Assembly: GCA_018433525.1 (NCBI GenBank)
Contig: JAHDRA010000017.1
Span: forward strand, 1 to 43,190
DNA length: 43,190 nt
Source: Paludibacteraceae bacterium
Lineage (GTDB): Bacteria > Bacteroidota > Bacteroidia > Bacteroidales > Paludibacteraceae
Direction of reading: 5' to 3'
This document shows positions 41,636 through 43,190 of this stretch, in pieces (within the stretch, counting starts at the first letter, position 1; each line of letters starts with the position of its first letter). The notes below the pieces were generated by a model, which was given only the letters and a program-made list of their open reading frames with translations, was not told the DNA's origin and ran no database searches. Made by a program: the position numbers and the translations under genes.

Positions 41636-42364
41636 ATGAAAAAGAAAAGTTTGATTGTTTTATCTACATTATTGTTGATTTTTTTTACTTCTTGCGAAAA
41701 TGATTCGGACTTTAAGCTCAAGACCACTGTAGATTTTGAGGATGTTGAGCTGGGAGAAAATGGCTTTTGGAATGGATCCGATTTTTCGAAGAAATTCGTT
41801 TCCAACGGTTTTATTTTTCTTAATGATTTTACTTCATCGCCCTGGGGCGATTTTTGGTCGGGGTTTGCCTGCTCATCTTTAACCGATACCATTACTGCCG
41901 GTTACGATAATCAGTACAGTGTGGCTGCCGGTTCAGGTGCATGGGGCTCAAATAAGTTTGCTGTTGCCTTTGATGATTCGGCCACTGTGAATTGTCCGAA
42001 AAATGAATTGGGAACTTACGAAGCAAAAAGTATCATGCTTTGCAATTCAACTTATGCATATCTCGATATGCGCAATGGATCGGCTTTCAGTAAAAAATTT
42101 GCCGATGGAGACTGGTTTAAGGTTACCATAAAAGGCTTTTTGAATAATAATGCTACAGGTGCGGTTGATTATTATTTGGCCGATTTTCGGAACGGGAAAC
42201 ATTATCTTTGCCATCAATGGGTAAAAGTTGACCTTTCTTCTCTTGGAAAAGTAGATCAGTTGATTTTTCTTTTCGATTCCAGCGATAAAGGAACTTTTGG
42301 AGTGAATACACCAAAATATGTTTGCATAGATAATCTTGAATTTGAGCAAGATGCTAAAAATTAA
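41636..42364 (+). CDS. DUF4465 lipoprotein under B12 riboswitch control
   Basis: 242 residues. Lipoprotein signal peptide with lipobox ending LIFFTSC (Cys20), followed by a short acidic stretch (ENDSDF) like Bacteroidetes surface-export signals. The rest matches DUF4465: VDFEDVELGENGFWNGSD, WGDFWSGFACSSLTDT, GSGAWGSNKFAVAF and the end segment FGVNTPKYVCIDNLEF. These lipoproteins recur in B12-riboswitch operons of Bacteroidetes and are probably surface cobalamin-binding proteins (compare BtuH-type proteins); direct binding is inference. It is alone, without btuB or btuG alongside, and closed by a terminator at 42435. Confidence 0.88.
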   Translation: MKKKSLIVLSTLLLIFFTSCENDSDFKLKTTVDFEDVELGENGFWNGSDFSKKFVSNGFIFLNDFTSSPWGDFWSGFACSSLTDTITAGYDNQYSVAAGSGAWGSNKFAVAFDDSATVNCPKNELGTYEAKSIMLCNSTYAYLDMRNGSAFSKKFADGDWFKVTIKGFLNNNATGAVDYYLADFRNGKHYLCHQWVKVDLSSLGKVDQLIFLFDSSDKGTFGVNTPKYVCIDNLEFEQDAKN

Positions 42365-42714
42365 TTTTTCAAAAGACTTTCAACGTATGATATTGCTTTT
42401 ACCTGCCATAATATCAGCATTTCATACTTTTGAGACCGGGTGTAAATTCCCGGTTTTTTTCTTTTTGGAAGTTTGACTTTTTGAGAAATTGCCCTTGTTT
42501 TTAAAATGATGTGCAGCATTAAAATATTCTACTTGAAAAAACTCTTCAATAGTTTAATAAAATTCAATTCTTTTGCAATAAAATAGATAAATTCAAAAAC
42601 TTATCGCTATTTTTGCATAGTACAATAGTGAAAAAATGGTTATCAAATAATTAAATGATTGATAATCAAAAATTAATTTTGTATCCAATCATGTAACACC
42701 TATTTATAAACGAT
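42365..42714. other. Gene-free stretch before the DUF4290 gene
   Basis: 350 bases with no gene. It holds the terminator at 42435-42460 and two TAnnTTTG boxes, TATTTTTG (42608-42615) and TAATTTTG (42674-42681). The second is the likelier -7 of the DUF4290 gene. Neither has a clear -33 TTTG. Confidence 0.6.
42435..42460 (+). terminator. Rho-independent terminator behind the DUF4465 gene
   Basis: ACCGGG (42435-42440) pairs with CCCGGT (42449-42454), one G-U pair extends the stem, and seven T follow at 42454-42460. Confidence 0.85.
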
Positions 42715-43190
42715 ATGGAATATACAACTTTACAGGGAAAACTGATCATGCCTGAATATGGGCGTAATATTCAGCAAATGATAGCTTATGCCATGACGAT
42801 AGAAGACAGGGAAGAGCGAACCCGTTGTGTAAAAACCATTATCAACATTATGGGAAATTTGTTTCCATATCTGCGCGATGTGAACGATTTCAAACATAAA
42901 TTGTGGGATCACGTGGCTATCATGTCCGATTTTAAACTGGATATCGATTTTCCTTATGAGGTTCTTCGGCCTGAAAATCTTTATACCCGTCCCGAAAAGA
43001 TTCCATATAAAAATTCAGATATTCGATATCGGCACTATGGCCGCACGTTGGAAGAAATGATAGAAAAAGTCGCCGATTATCCCGATGGAGAAGAAAAAAA
43101 TGAATTAATACGCCTGATAGCCAATCAGATGAAAAAATGTTTCCTTACATGGAATAAGGAAGTAGTTGATGACCGAAAAATTTTCGATGA
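42715..43190 (+). CDS. DUF4290 family protein, 3' end cut by window
   Basis: An open frame from ATG 42715 runs to the window end (158 codons plus two bases). It reads MPEYGRNIQQMIAYAMTIED, RTRCVKTIINIMGNLFPYLRD, FKHKLWDHVAIMSDF, then DIDFPYEV and IRYRHYGRTLEEMIEK. This matches the DUF4290 family of Bacteroidetes, soluble proteins of about 200 residues with no known activity. In related genomes I recall it preceding murA; that cannot be seen here. The C-terminus is missing only because of the window edge. Confidence 0.85.
   Translation, partial: MEYTTLQGKLIMPEYGRNIQQMIAYAMTIEDREERTRCVKTIINIMGNLFPYLRDVNDFKHKLWDHVAIMSDFKLDIDFPYEVLRPENLYTRPEKIPYKNSDIRYRHYGRTLEEMIEKVADYPDGEEKNELIRLIANQMKKCFLTWNKEVVDDRKIFD

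Noticed and set aside
1..43190. tRNA, rRNA or CRISPR arrays
   Set aside because: No tRNA cloverleaf features, rRNA stretches or regularly spaced direct repeats were recognised by eye; a covariance or repeat search would be needed to be certain.

Overview
The window looks like chromosome of a member of the Bacteroidales. It is AT-rich, and several genes are preceded by the Bacteroidetes-type promoter pattern TTTG-N18/19-TAnnTTTG. Gene content agrees: a type IX secretion protein (PorQ) and a type-B C-terminal sorting-domain cargo, a large CarboxypepD-regulatory/plug/barrel receptor, B12-dependent methylmalonyl-CoA mutase (succinate/propionate interconversion), menaquinone genes (menA, menG), and DUF4954, DUF4465, DUF4861 and DUF4290 proteins. 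A propionate-forming, saccharolytic anaerobe of the Paludibacteraceae/Dysgonomonadaceae type would fit, but the family is inference.

Layout. 1-442: left edge with the first 13 codons of an IS30-type transposase, then gene-free DNA. 443-2715 (+): SemiSWEET, aroQ, pyk. 3060-5486 (+): TonB-dependent-type outer-membrane protein behind a hairpin-bearing leader. 5519-9199 (-): porQ, a sigma54-type response regulator without a DNA-binding domain, rpiB, and an RNA 2'-O-methyltransferase. 9481-16063 (+): TonB-like energy transducer with terminator, hflX, DUF4954 protein, YqhD-like alcohol dehydrogenase with terminator, aroA. 16089-16503: a 415-bp non-coding element with 17-bp terminal inverted repeats. 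16657-22446 (-): mutA, menA, CPBP protease, mutB, so the two mutase subunits are split by membrane-protein genes. 22693-28352 (+): a three-gene operon behind a perfect LacI-family-type palindrome, encoding a NamZ-type exo-N-acetylmuramidase, an FAD/Fe-S D-2-hydroxyacid dehydrogenase, and a GHL10 glycosidase. 28377-30857 (-): cls and ribD. 30947-31786 (+): prmC. 31968-32606 (-): cytidylate-kinase-like protein. 33023-35929 (-): kduI, kduD and a DUF4861 lipoprotein (unsaturated uronate catabolism). 36214-38785 (-): LysM/receptor-like protein and an outer-membrane barrel. 38982-40229 (+): T9SS type-B cargo. 40302-41069 (-): menG. 41227-42460 (+): promoter, cobalamin riboswitch, DUF4465 lipoprotein, terminator. 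42715-end (+): DUF4290 gene, cut by the window.

The most interesting unit is the 22.7-28.4 kb operon. Its enzymes fit one route: cleavage of peptidoglycan glycan, release of MurNAc, then oxidation of the D-lactate that MurNAc breakdown yields, apparently under a sugar-responsive LacI-family repressor. A second theme is B12: a riboswitch-controlled DUF4465 surface lipoprotein lies about 20 kb from the B12-dependent mutase genes. No tRNA, rRNA or CRISPR array was seen.
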